Of a stretch of 64,000 bases of DNA, positions 32,999-40,331 are shown piece by piece. The notes under the pieces are model-generated. The model was not told the origin of the DNA and ran no database searches. It worked only from the letters and a program-made list of their open reading frames with translations. The stretch is from positions 4,030,001 to 4,094,000 of the forward strand of contig OZ253486.1 of NCBI GenBank assembly GCA_965261925.1. Reading direction: 5' to 3'. A program made the position numbers and the translations under genes. Every line of letters begins with the position of its first letter. Position 1 is the first letter of the stretch. The stretch is from Bin87 sp965261925 (GTDB taxonomy: Bacteria; Chloroflexota; Dehalococcoidia; Lucifugimonadales; UBA3495).

Positions 32999-34237
32999 CT
33001 AGCTGTGCCGGCATCCCCACGCGGAACGGGGCGGGGGTAGGGGGTCGATGGTGATCTCGCCCTTCAAGCGGCGGTGAACCGCTTCCGCCCGTGGTCCGCG
33101 TTGCGGTGCCTGGCGCGAGACGGTGCGCGGGCTGGATCCCAACGATTTGGCTACTTCCTTGACGCATTTCCCCGTTGACCGCTCTATCCACGCTTGGGCC
33201 TGTCGGGCAGCGGACTGCGCCTTGCGGCGTGTCCTCGCAAGCGTGAGTAGTCGGTGTTGGGACGCCAGGAAACCTTCCTCGCTGGCATTGGCCATCACAA
33301 AATCCCGCACCGCGTTGGCGACGCGCAGTAACTCCGGGCCAGCCCGTTGGCTGGTTTCCAAGTAATCCTCCCAATGCTCCTTGCAAAAGTGCTTGCGGGC
33401 GTGTCCCACCATCACCTTCACAAATTCGTCCAGGTCGGGAACAACCCATCCGCGTTTCCGCGTCTGCCGGAACCCCCAGGTTCGGCCGGCCCGCAGCAGT
33501 TTGTGATTGCGCCCCCCCTTGCAGCCGCGCCCGTGCTTCCCGAAACAGGGTTCGGTAAGGGGCAGGTCGGAACGGCCGTCGCGGTGAGCGTAGGGGCCGC
33601 TACGGTCCTCCCATTCCAGTGACCGCCCTTCGCCGGTCCATTCGGGATCGCGGCGGGTGTGCGGTATCTTCCCGGTCGCCTTCTGGAACTCCTCGACGAG
33701 ATTGACCAACTCCGGCAGGGGCAGATACGGCGGTGCGCCTTCACCGAAACCGGGCAACGTCTTTTTGTCGTGGCCGTCCGGCGCGATGACGCCCTGGTTG
33801 CCCCGCCAATTGGTGATAATGTCCAACCCCCCTACGAGCTGCCGCTTGCCCTGGGGGTAGTCGATCCGGTACCAGCGATGCAATCCGCGTTTCGATTTCA
33901 CCCGCCAATTGGTTTCCGGCAGTCGGCCGGCTCCAATCAGTCCCGAGATCACTGTCTCGGCTATGGGGCTGTCGGCGTCGAGTACCAAATACCCGGGCGG
34001 GAGGCGCAGATACCAACGGCGCTGCGTTCCCGCCCAATGGTGAGCCCAATCCGCGATGATGCTCGGATGTACCCGGCCCCGGTCTCTGTATGGCACCAGC
34101 GGCTTTTCGCCGCTGTGCGGCAGCAGCCACCACGTCAGTTCGGGGTGGCCAAGGATCCGGGGGTCCAGAGGCGGGTAACCCTTGGGGAGCGTCTGCGCCC
34201 ACCCCGCGAGTTCGTCCGGACCCGACGTTGCGTACAT
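32999..34237 (-). CDS. PrimPol-type primase/polymerase with C-terminal HTH
   Basis: A 412-aa product. The N-terminal domain has the archaeo-eukaryotic primase features of bifunctional primase-polymerases: a GYPPL opening, RWYLRLPPGYLVLDADSP (catalytic D-x-D near residue 95), then GLHRWYRIDYP and GLDIITNWRGNQGVIAPDG. The C-terminal ~100 residues end in a helix-turn-helix (CVKEVAKSLGSSPRTVSR). Such enzymes prime, and can extend, replication on plasmids and integrated elements. It lies 23 bases downstream of the parB gene. This implies autonomous replication of the element. Confidence 0.8.
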   Translation of the reverse strand: MYATSGPDELAGWAQTLPKGYPPLDPRILGHPELTWWLLPHSGEKPLVPYRDRGRVHPSIIADWAHHWAGTQRRWYLRLPPGYLVLDADSPIAETVISGLIGAGRLPETNWRVKSKRGLHRWYRIDYPQGKRQLVGGLDIITNWRGNQGVIAPDGHDKKTLPGFGEGAPPYLPLPELVNLVEEFQKATGKIPHTRRDPEWTGEGRSLEWEDRSGPYAHRDGRSDLPLTEPCFGKHGRGCKGGRNHKLLRAGRTWGFRQTRKRGWVVPDLDEFVKVMVGHARKHFCKEHWEDYLETSQRAGPELLRVANAVRDFVMANASEEGFLASQHRLLTLARTRRKAQSAARQAQAWIERSTGKCVKEVAKSLGSSPRTVSRQAPQRGPRAEAVHRRLKGEITIDPLPPPRSAWGCRHS

Positions 34238-34260
34238 GGTCGGTGGCTACGCTGAAACTG

Positions 34261-36018
34261 TCACGCGGCCGCGGTGGCCAGCGGTGCCGCCGGCGTTTCC
34301 GCGGAAACGGTCGCGATTCTCCCGGCCAGGCGCAGATGATGGGCGACAAGGGCAGCGGCCAACTCCGGCAGGTGTTCGGCGGCAACGCCATCCAACGACT
34401 TGACATCGACCGACCGCGATCCCCGGTTCCACCGCCCATACTCGGTGATCTCTGCGCCGAGCAACTCGTGGACCCTTGCGGCGGGGCCTCCCTGATAACT
34501 CCAATCCTCGTGGAATGCGCCCAGGGGGTGTTGCCATTCCAGTTCGGGCTCCGCCGCAAGCAACGAGACGGCCACGGCTCGGCAAGCGTCTTCCGAGAGG
34601 GGTTCAAACTGGCGGGTCAGCCGCTCAATGGTCTTGCTGTCCTGTCGGCCGGAGCCCCTGGTTTGGGCGTCCACCTGTTCCCGGTAGGCGGCTTCGCCGG
34701 CCTTTGATTTCTCCTCGAAATGCTCACGGTTGAAACAGACCAGGGTAATATCGGATACCGGGTACCCGCCCAGAGACTTGGCGTAGGTGGCCCCGATGGT
34801 GCAGGTCTGGCACTCTTTCAGGTCGGGGAACCAGGGCGGGACGAGTCCGCCCGTATCGCGGCTCCACGCATGGATGTCTTCGGAATTGCCTTTTTGCAAT
34901 CGCTTCCAGAAGCCTTCACCGTAGCCCGCAACTTCCCGGAGTTCGGCGCGAGTGCCGAGTCTTTCCCGCTCTTCGTCGGTAACCGGCCGGTTTGGGCCGC
35001 GTTTTGTTCGGGAAGCGACGATCTGTATCCAGACCGGGTCTTTGGCCAGGATTTGCTCGAACTGCTTATCTTTGCTCTGGCTCTTGGGCCCGGCGGCGCG
35101 GGCTTTACCGCCGGACTGTTCGGCTTCCTTGTTGGCTTCCCGCGTCGCCCTGGTCTGCCAACTGCGCCACGTCTTCACGTCGCAGGTCCAGGTGCGGGAC
35201 GACTCGTAATCCCCTTCGTAGTCGTCGGCGGCGGGGATGGTATGGAGAGTCTTCGGCAGTTCGGCGAAAAAAGCGGTGACGTCGAATGCGGCTTCGCGGC
35301 TGGCTCCGTAGTTGTGTAATCGGGGGCGTGGCCCCAGCGGGCGGAAGTCCGCTTCGTTGACGGCCACCCTTTCGCTAATCAACTGCCGAACGTGGCGGCG
35401 ACCCCAATCCGGTGCGCCGCTCCGTCCGTAGGTGTTGGTGATCTGGCGGACGACATCGCGCATATCGTCGATGTGCGCGTGGTCGGCGTTTTGGAGGACG
35501 AGGAACGAGCGGGCGGCGCTGACACGGAGATCTCCGCTCTCGACGTGTTCCAGCACCAGGTCGGGCAGGTTCAGCACCCGCAGGTTGTTGGCCAGCGTTG
35601 ACCGGTCCACCCCCAACCGTTGGGCGAGTTCCGGGGCGGTCAGCGACGTTTCCTCGATGGCCCGCTTGTGCGCCTTCACGACCTCGATCTGCGTGAGCTG
35701 CCTGCGCGACTCGTTTTCGGTCAGGGCGATGACCGCCATTTCTTCATCGGTCAGGTCGGCCACGTCCATTTCGATGTATTGGTCGCGGCGTCCCTGCTGG
35801 CGCAGCAACCGGCAACCCCCGATCCGGCGATGGCCGTGTGCGGTCTGGAATCGCCCGGCGTCGGTTGGCGAGGGGCGCGCCAAGGGCTCCTGCAGCAACC
35901 CCAACTGGTCGATGCTGTCCGCGATGTCCTGAAGCGCGGCCGCACTCATGTCCAGCCGGGGTTGCCAGGGGTTGTCGTCGATCAGGTCAAGGTCGATTCG
36001 GTGTCGGGTCTTCAACAT
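34261..36018 (-). CDS. parB: ParB/KorB-family DNA-binding protein
   Basis: The ATG at 36018 has GGAAGG upstream; 585 aa. Residues ~8-95 are the ParB N-terminal domain (IDDNPWQPR, then AHGHRRIGG, the equivalent of the CTP-binding GxRR box, and VIALTENESRRQLT). Residues ~110-170 are the KorB-type HTH (LTAPELAQRLGVDRSTLANN). The rest (~400 residues, with a cluster of Cys near CQTC) is far longer than a classical ParB. A parS-like palindrome lies inside its own 3' end. No ParA ATPase is visible, so the role may be partition, transcription control, or both. RepB-like plasmid regulators are the alternative. Confidence 0.8.
   Translation of the reverse strand: MLKTRHRIDLDLIDDNPWQPRLDMSAAALQDIADSIDQLGLLQEPLARPSPTDAGRFQTAHGHRRIGGCRLLRQQGRRDQYIEMDVADLTDEEMAVIALTENESRRQLTQIEVVKAHKRAIEETSLTAPELAQRLGVDRSTLANNLRVLNLPDLVLEHVESGDLRVSAARSFLVLQNADHAHIDDMRDVVRQITNTYGRSGAPDWGRRHVRQLISERVAVNEADFRPLGPRPRLHNYGASREAAFDVTAFFAELPKTLHTIPAADDYEGDYESSRTWTCDVKTWRSWQTRATREANKEAEQSGGKARAAGPKSQSKDKQFEQILAKDPVWIQIVASRTKRGPNRPVTDEERERLGTRAELREVAGYGEGFWKRLQKGNSEDIHAWSRDTGGLVPPWFPDLKECQTCTIGATYAKSLGGYPVSDITLVCFNREHFEEKSKAGEAAYREQVDAQTRGSGRQDSKTIERLTRQFEPLSEDACRAVAVSLLAAEPELEWQHPLGAFHEDWSYQGGPAARVHELLGAEITEYGRWNRGSRSVDVKSLDGVAAEHLPELAAALVAHHLRLAGRIATVSAETPAAPLATAAA
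34294..34309. promoter_or_regulatory. parS-like palindrome, copy 2, inside parB
   Basis: CGTTTCCGCGGAAACG, a perfect 16-base palindrome in the last ~50 bases of the parB coding region. Location of parS in or near parB is common in chromosomes and plasmids. Confidence 0.65.
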
Positions 36019-36061
36019 AGGTGTCACCTTCCTGTAGGGGTGTTCAAAGTTCATGGGGTGT

Positions 36062-36238
36062 TCACGCCGCCTGGAGTTGGTCGATTTCATCCGCTCGGAC
36101 GTCGTAGAGGCAGCGCGGCAGCGGGCACTTCAAGCACGACGGCGAGAAGTAGCAACCCTGGTCGACCAGCAGCTCCGGATGGTCAACGGTCGGCCCGTCA
36201 CGCTCGACCCTTTCGCGCTTCGTTCTAGGTTTGGGCAT
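36062..36238 (-). CDS. Small four-cysteine protein
   Basis: A 58-aa product with ATG behind CAGGAG. The C-terminal half reads CYFSPSCLKCPLPRC, four cysteines in 15 residues, followed by YDVRADEI. This is a compact metal-binding knot of a type seen in small phage and plasmid proteins. The first half is basic (KPRTKRERVERDG). It lies 43 bases upstream of the parB start and downstream of a strong hairpin. Function unknown. Confidence 0.7.
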   Translation of the reverse strand: MPKPRTKRERVERDGPTVDHPELLVDQGCYFSPSCLKCPLPRCLYDVRADEIDQLQAA

Positions 36239-36267
36239 CTGATAAACTCCTGTTGCATCTGTGCCGT

Positions 36268-36303
36268 GCGCCGTCCGGGGGAGCAGACCCCTCCGGGCGG
36301 CGC
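36268..36303 (-). terminator. GC-rich hairpin between two cysteine-rich genes
   Basis: A stem of about 14 bp (left arm GCGCCGTCCGGGGG, pairing with CCCCTCCGGGCGGCGC including a small bulge) with loop AGCAGA. There is no T-run on the downstream (- strand) side, so it may attenuate rather than stop transcription before the 58-aa gene and parB. Confidence 0.4.
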
Positions 36304-36314
36304 GGTCGTTTGGT

Positions 36315-36764
36315 CTAACCCCTCGGCTGGTTCGCAGTCGCGTTCGTCTCGCATAGGTGCAAAACGGCTTTGGTATCGGGGACTTTGAGCAGGGGACCCA
36401 CGCAACCGAACACGGTCAGGTAAGCGCAGTCCGGACAGCGGTACAGGGCCCGGGGCCCCAAGCCGGCGTTGACGTATCCAGCAAGCAGAACCAGCAGCGC
36501 GGTGCCTGCCTCTTCATCGGGCAGTGCGCAACTGACGCAATCCGTTTCGCACCATTCCCGACAGACCGGGCAGTGGCCGTCTTGCGGGTGTTCTTGGCAA
36601 TTCCGGCAAATATCCAGGCAATGTTCCTTGCAGATATCGCAGGAGTCGGCTTGGCAATAGGTCTCGCACGGTAAAAGCCGGAGTTGCGATTCGTCCTTTT
36701 CGTAGGCCTCGCACGGTAAAAGCCGGAGTTGCGATTCGTCCTTTTCGACGGTTTGTGCCGTCAT
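36315..36764 (-). CDS. Cysteine-rich zinc-binding-like protein with N-terminal duplication
   Basis: A 149-aa product with ATG behind AAGGAC. The N-terminus holds two copies of a 15-residue unit (EKDESQLRLLPCE). A dense Cys region follows, residues ~35-85 (CDICKEHCLDICRNC, CPVCREWCETDCVSC). A hydrophobic segment near 88-103 (ALLVLLAGYVNAGLG) and another CPDC pair come after. It may be a treble-clef or RING-like metal-binding protein with partial membrane association. No family is assigned. Confidence 0.6.
   Translation of the reverse strand: MTAQTVEKDESQLRLLPCEAYEKDESQLRLLPCETYCQADSCDICKEHCLDICRNCQEHPQDGHCPVCREWCETDCVSCALPDEEAGTALLVLLAGYVNAGLGPRALYRCPDCAYLTVFGCVGPLLKVPDTKAVLHLCETNATANQPRG
36663..36748 (-). 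repeat. 45-bp tandem duplication in the cysteine-rich gene
   Basis: Two copies of a ~40-base identical segment starting CTCGCACGGTAAAAGCC, spaced 45 bases apart. It preserves the reading frame and duplicates 15 residues. Confidence 0.9.
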
Positions 36765-36811
36765 GCTTACGTTGTCCTTTTCCGCCCCTTCGGGCGGCGC
36801 TGGCGGATTGG

Positions 36812-37015
36812 TCAGTTCGGCTTGCGCTTTCGTTGGCGGTTTGCGGGGCCAGTCTCCGGAGTCGGCGGGACAAACTCAGTGACCCCGCGCTCACACACGC
36901 GGCAGACGCCGCCGCCGCTGAAATACCCGCAGTCGGGGCAGTACAGATAGCGGACCTTTGTGCCGGTCGCATCGCGGAACTCGGGGTCGTGGAGATCGGA
37001 GACGGGCATCGTCAT
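36812..37015 (-). CDS. Small zinc-ribbon protein
   Basis: A 67-aa product. Two knuckles, CPDCGYF and CRVCERG, are preceded by a KVRYLY strand; the basic C-terminus is RQRKRKPN. The ATG overlaps the stop of the preceding gene (37012-37455) by four bases; an alternative start lies six bases later. This is another of the element's cluster of small metal-binding proteins, probably nucleic-acid binding. Confidence 0.65.
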   Translation of the reverse strand: MTMPVSDLHDPEFRDATGTKVRYLYCPDCGYFSGGGVCRVCERGVTEFVPPTPETGPANRQRKRKPN

Positions 37016-37455
37016 ACCGCTTTCTCAGGGGTCATATCGCCGACCATCAGGGCGTTGTCGGAAACCCACCGGGCGATCCGCTGCGCCTCCTCTGACGTGG
37101 CTTCCATCCGCTTCTCGTGGAGCTGGACGATGCAATCAGGGAAATGGCCGTCGTCCGGCCCTTGGCAACCGCGACAGAACTTGTAACCGGGGTAATCGGG
37201 ATGGTCGGCGGCATCGGCCGCTTCCAGGGCGTCGGGCCACAAGCCAAACCGGGCCAGCACCACACGGACGGTGACGCAAGGTTCGCAGCCGCAAACCCGT
37301 GGGTCGTGGTTCGCCCTCATGTAGCGGATTTCAAAGTGGGCCTTGCCCTTGCCGTCCGCGTAGCCGTGGACGTAGGAAGGCGGCTGCTCGATGCAGATGG
37401 GACAACCGCCGTCGCAGCACCCGGTGTGTTCGTCGTTGTCGTGTTTCAACGCCAT
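37012..37455 (-). CDS. Cysteine-rich hypothetical protein
   Basis: A 147-aa product from an ATG behind a strong AAAGGAGG; an upstream in-frame extension through the methyltransferase 3' end has no ribosome site. Cys pairs occur at CCDGGCPIC, CGCEPC, CRGC and DC. The remainder is helical (EKRMEATSEEAQRIARWVSD). No family is recognised. It sits between the DNA methyltransferase and the zinc-ribbon gene, translationally coupled to the latter. Confidence 0.65.
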   Translation of the reverse strand: MALKHDNDEHTGCCDGGCPICIEQPPSYVHGYADGKGKAHFEIRYMRANHDPRVCGCEPCVTVRVVLARFGLWPDALEAADAADHPDYPGYKFCRGCQGPDDGHFPDCIVQLHEKRMEATSEEAQRIARWVSDNALMVGDMTPEKAV

Positions 37456-37489
37456 AGTTCCTCCTTTGGGTTTTGGGTCGTGTCGGTGG

Positions 37490-38668
37490 TTAGCGATGTA
37501 CCGCCAGCGAAGGGCGGGTTTTCGGCGCGGAATCGGCGTGTACCGCCAAATCCGGCAATTCGGGCAAAGATGTGCCGCCCTTACCGGGCGGCTCGGTCGA
37601 TGCTGGGAGCGGGGGCAAATCAATAAACCCCTCTGGCGATGTACCGCCATTGAGGGGTGTTTGCTGGCCAGTAACCGCGGGTGTACCGCCAACCCAGGAC
37701 GGCGGCAGGCTGTAAATGGCCCAGCGTCCGTGATTGGCGACGGCGATATGCCCAGCAGCCTTGAGTTGCGCCGTTGCCCGTTGCACGGTCCGCAGGCCGA
37801 GCCCCAACCCGTCCGCCAGGTCTTGCAGCCTCAGGACGGTTTCCTGCTGGCCCGACGTCAGGATTGCGGCCCGGATACGGTCATAGACCAGCCGGGCGTT
37901 GCCGTTGACCCGTAGCGGATCCGGTACGGACGGAACTGAGTATTCCGGTGGCAACGGGAGCGATTGGTCGGGGTGGGTCAGTTCAAGGCGACGCCGGGCG
38001 ATCTGGCAGTAGCGGCGGCTCTTCTCGATCCCGATGTAATCCCGCCCTTCCAACTTGGCGGCGGCGGCGGTGGTCCCGCTGCCGAGGAACGGGTCAAGGA
38101 CTACCCGTGCGCCCGTGGTCTGGATCGCCGTTAGCGGCAGTTCCAGCGGGAACGTCGGGATTTCTGGTATCCAGGCGGAGTCCTCTTGGTGCGCTCGCCA
38201 AATGTCGGGATATGACTTCGCCAACCGGAACTTCGGATTGGCGATCAGGTAAATGACTTCGTAGGTGGGCAGGTAGTAGCCGGGGTTGTGATTCGTGCCG
38301 CCGGAGCGATTCCAGATGATGACCTGGCGCACCGGGAACCCCGCGAGGATGTCGTTATGCCCCTGTAACCGTCCGTGCTGAACCCGGTAGACGTGGTTGT
38401 AGAAGATCGCGCCGTGCGGGGCGAGTACCCGCATCATTTGGGTCAGGCAACGCCGTTGCCACCGCACGTAATCGCGGTGGGGCATATCGTCGGAATGGCC
38501 GTCGTAGCCGGGCCAGTTGCGCCGTCCGTTGCCGGAGCTGGTGCGCAGGTTGTACGGGGGCGACGTGAAAACCAGGTCCACGGACCCGGCCGGAATCCGG
38601 CGCATCACCCTGGCGCAATCGCCCTGATGAACGGTATTTAGCCACGGGGCAAGGTCAAACCCGGTCAA
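37490..38668 (-). CDS. Site-specific DNA methyltransferase (N4-cytosine or N6-adenine, beta class) with C-terminal HTH
   Basis: Catalytic motif TSPPYN (~residue 35) precedes the SAM-binding motif DPFLGSGTT (~193), the order of the beta class. Helper motifs GDCARVM and GRDYIGIE are present. Residues ~255-310 form a winged-helix-like domain (RLQDLADGLGLGLRTVQRAT). The tail (~310-392) is Pro/Gly-rich and its DNA carries the TGTACCGCCA repeat. The start is TTG 38668 without a clear ribosome site, directly after a terminator hairpin, so a leaderless or slightly later start is possible. No restriction partner is adjacent, which suggests an orphan protective or regulatory methylase. Confidence 0.85.
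   Translation of the reverse strand: MTGFDLAPWLNTVHQGDCARVMRRIPAGSVDLVFTSPPYNLRTSSGNGRRNWPGYDGHSDDMPHRDYVRWQRRCLTQMMRVLAPHGAIFYNHVYRVQHGRLQGHNDILAGFPVRQVIIWNRSGGTNHNPGYYLPTYEVIYLIANPKFRLAKSYPDIWRAHQEDSAWIPEIPTFPLELPLTAIQTTGARVVLDPFLGSGTTAAAAKLEGRDYIGIEKSRRYCQIARRRLELTHPDQSLPLPPEYSVPSVPDPLRVNGNARLVYDRIRAAILTSGQQETVLRLQDLADGLGLGLRTVQRATAQLKAAGHIAVANHGRWAIYSLPPSWVGGTPAVTGQQTPLNGGTSPEGFIDLPPLPASTEPPGKGGTSLPELPDLAVHADSAPKTRPSLAVHR
37497..37691. repeat. Iteron-like repeat TGTACCGCCA in the methyltransferase 3' end
   Basis: Exact copies at 37497, 37539, 37640 and 37682, with a variant (TGTGCCGCCC) at 37571. Spacing is 42, 32, 69 and 42 bases. In the protein the same ten bases are read in two different frames (as LAVH and as GGT), so the conservation acts on DNA, not protein. 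Candidate binding site for a replication or partition protein of the element. Confidence 0.65.
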
Positions 38669-38702
38669 AAAAATACTCCCGGCTGATTGAGTCAGCCGGG
38701 AG
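38667..38702 (-). terminator. Rho-independent terminator after the HTH gene
   Basis: A perfect 11-bp stem (CTCCCGGCTGA and its complement) with a five-base loop. On the - strand it is followed by TATTTTTTT. It lies directly before the start of the methyltransferase gene. Confidence 0.85.
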
Positions 38703-38733
38703 TTTAGGTAAACTTATGAGGTTAAGTCAAACT

Positions 38734-39141
38734 TTACGAGGTTTTACGCGGCCTCCCGCCTTTGTTTCTTGGCCTTTTTGCCATCCTTTTTACCGTTTCC
38801 TCGGAAACTAGGAACCGGGAGCCACCCAACCCCCGGACTTTGCCAAGTACCGGCAACTCGCCCCGGTCAATCCAGCCGTGAACGGTTTGGGGATGAACCC
38901 CGTGAACCCGTCTCGCCGTTGCTACGTCAATCAGGCCCGGCGGCGCTTCGGTGTAGATGGGCAGGTCGTTATTCTCGGCGTCCTCGCCCATGCGGAGCGC
39001 CAGTTCGTCCAGCGTTCGGGGTTGCTGCGCCGCTACCATCTTCGAAATGTCGTCTATGTCGTCCGTGGTCAATCCGTTGGTCAGGGCGTCGCTCATTGCC
39101 TGCGCCAGAGCGTCCGCAGCTTCCTGATTGGTATCCAGCAT
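38734..39141 (-). CDS. Excisionase/MerR-like HTH protein
   Basis: A 135-aa product with GAGAGGG upstream of the ATG. The acidic N-terminus (EAADALAQAMSDALTNG) may dimerise. Residues ~70-125 are a MerR/excisionase-type helix-turn-helix with wing: DVATARRVHGVHPQTVHGWI, then RGELPVLGKVRG and RFLVSEE. It is the element gene nearest the tRNA-Thr junction, where excisionases or integration regulators are expected. A terminator isolates it from the next gene. A parS-like site lies in its 3' part. Confidence 0.75.
   Translation of the reverse strand: MLDTNQEAADALAQAMSDALTNGLTTDDIDDISKMVAAQQPRTLDELALRMGEDAENNDLPIYTEAPPGLIDVATARRVHGVHPQTVHGWIDRGELPVLGKVRGLGGSRFLVSEETVKRMAKRPRNKGGRPRKTS
38794..38809. 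promoter_or_regulatory. parS-like palindrome, copy 3
   Basis: CGTTTCCTCGGAAACT, matching copies 1 and 2 at all but the core and last base, inside the 3' part of the HTH gene. It is the weakest of the three sites. Confidence 0.5.
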
Positions 39142-39197
39142 GATCCGGCCCTCTCGCCGCCGTGGAACTGCGTTCGCACAGGCGGTCCGCGCGTGAG

Positions 39198-39225
39198 TGG
39201 AGCCGATGAAGGGATTCGAACCCTT
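39198..39225. other. Putative attachment site region of the element (tRNA 3' end)
   Basis: All accessory genes lie on the 3' side of the tRNA and conserved chromosomal genes on the other side. Tyrosine recombinases typically use the tRNA 3' half as core and restore it on integration. No second copy of the tRNA 3' end is seen in the window, so the other boundary must lie to the left of base 1. Core length is not determinable here. Confidence 0.5.
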
Positions 39226-39273
39226 GACCTGCGGTTTACGAAACCGCTGCTCTTCCGGCTGAGCTACATCGGC
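39198..39273 (-). tRNA. tRNA-Thr, anticodon CGT
   Basis: The - strand sequence folds as a cloverleaf: acceptor GCCGATG/CATCGGC, anticodon stem GCGGT/ACCGC with loop TTCGTAA (anticodon CGT, reading ACG = Thr), T-loop GGTTCGAATCC and an encoded CCA end. A matching promoter lies just upstream. Its 3' end faces the mobile element. Confidence 0.97.
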
Positions 39274-39282
39274 GTGCGTTTA

Positions 39283-39311
39283 ATTGTACTCTCAACCAAA
39301 CCCCTTTCCAA
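39283..39311 (-). promoter_or_regulatory. Promoter of tRNA-Thr
   Basis: On the - strand, TTGGAA, a 17-base spacer, then TACAAT, ending ten bases before the mature tRNA 5' end. Confidence 0.65.
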
Positions 39312-39507
39312 CTGTCTCCGTGCCGTCGCCGCTGTGCGTCCCGCTGCGGCAGTCTGCGGGCTCCCTGAGCGTGTATCGGGCGCGACTCGCCCCCCAGCAC
39401 CCGGCTGGTGGTTGCGCCGCAAACGCGCAGTTGACGATCACCATCGCCCGCGCATAGCATTCGCCCATCGGCGGCGTTGACCGCCATCCATGCAGGAGTT
39501 GACCACC

Positions 39508-40284
39508 ATGCGCGAAAATACCATGAAAAAGAAACTGGGGGCCGGCCAACCGGTGTTCGGCTCAATGATCACCTTTCCTTCGCCGGTGGTCGTCGAGATG
39601 CTCGGCTACCTCGGTTACGACTGGGTGCTCATCGACAACGAGCACGGCAGCATCACCATCGACCTGGCCGAGGACATGATCCGCGCCGCCGAATACTCGG
39701 GCACGGCCCCCATCGTCCGACCCGTCGGCAACCGACCCGAAATCATCGCGCCCTTCCTCGACCGTGGCGCCTGGGGAGTCCAGGTCCCCCACGTCAATAC
39801 CGCCGACGAGGCCCGGGCCGCCGTGGCCGCCGTCAAGTACTATCCGGACGGTGATCGCGGTCTGTTCAGCGGCGGTCGCCCGGCCGAGTACGGTTTCAGC
39901 GGAACCACGCCCGACTACGTGGTGGACGCCAATCGCAACACGCTGGTCTGCCTGATGCTGGAAGAGGTCGAAGCCATCGAGAACATCCCTGAGCTCGTCA
40001 AAGTGCCCGGCGTCGACGTGTATTTCATTGGAGCCGGCGACCTGTCCCAGAGCATGGGCTATCCGGGCCAGCAGACCCATCCGGAGGTTCAGGCGCTGGT
40101 CGAAAAGGGCGTCCAGCAGATTGCAGCCTCCGGCATCACCGCGGGGTGCAGCTGCCCCGACGCTCTCGTGCCGCACTACCTCGAATTGGGAGTGCGGTAT
40201 TTCCACAACACCGTCGGTCGCCTGTTGCAGTCCGCCAGCGCAGAGTACCTGAACAACATGCGGGCCGCGGCGGACGGCCTCTGA
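39508..40284 (+). CDS. HpcH/HpaI aldolase family protein
   Basis: ATG 39508 lies nine bases after AGGAG (an upstream in-frame ATG at 39490 would place the ribosome site inside the gene); 258 aa, the normal family length. Family features are GSMITFPSPVVVEMLG, DWVLIDNEHG (metal-binding Glu/His region), RPVGNRP (Arg for substrate carboxylate), VQVPHVNTADEAR and a late GAGDLSQSMG. Members cleave or form 4-hydroxy-2-oxoacids with a divalent metal, releasing pyruvate or oxaloacetate equivalents in catabolic pathways. The specific substrate cannot be told. First chromosomal gene beyond the element. Confidence 0.88.
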   Translation: MRENTMKKKLGAGQPVFGSMITFPSPVVVEMLGYLGYDWVLIDNEHGSITIDLAEDMIRAAEYSGTAPIVRPVGNRPEIIAPFLDRGAWGVQVPHVNTADEARAAVAAVKYYPDGDRGLFSGGRPAEYGFSGTTPDYVVDANRNTLVCLMLEEVEAIENIPELVKVPGVDVYFIGAGDLSQSMGYPGQQTHPEVQALVEKGVQQIAASGITAGCSCPDALVPHYLELGVRYFHNTVGRLLQSASAEYLNNMRAAADGL

Positions 40285-40331
40285 TCTTCCCGGACACACC
40301 ATCCCAAGGCCCAGACATTGAGGAGTAAATC

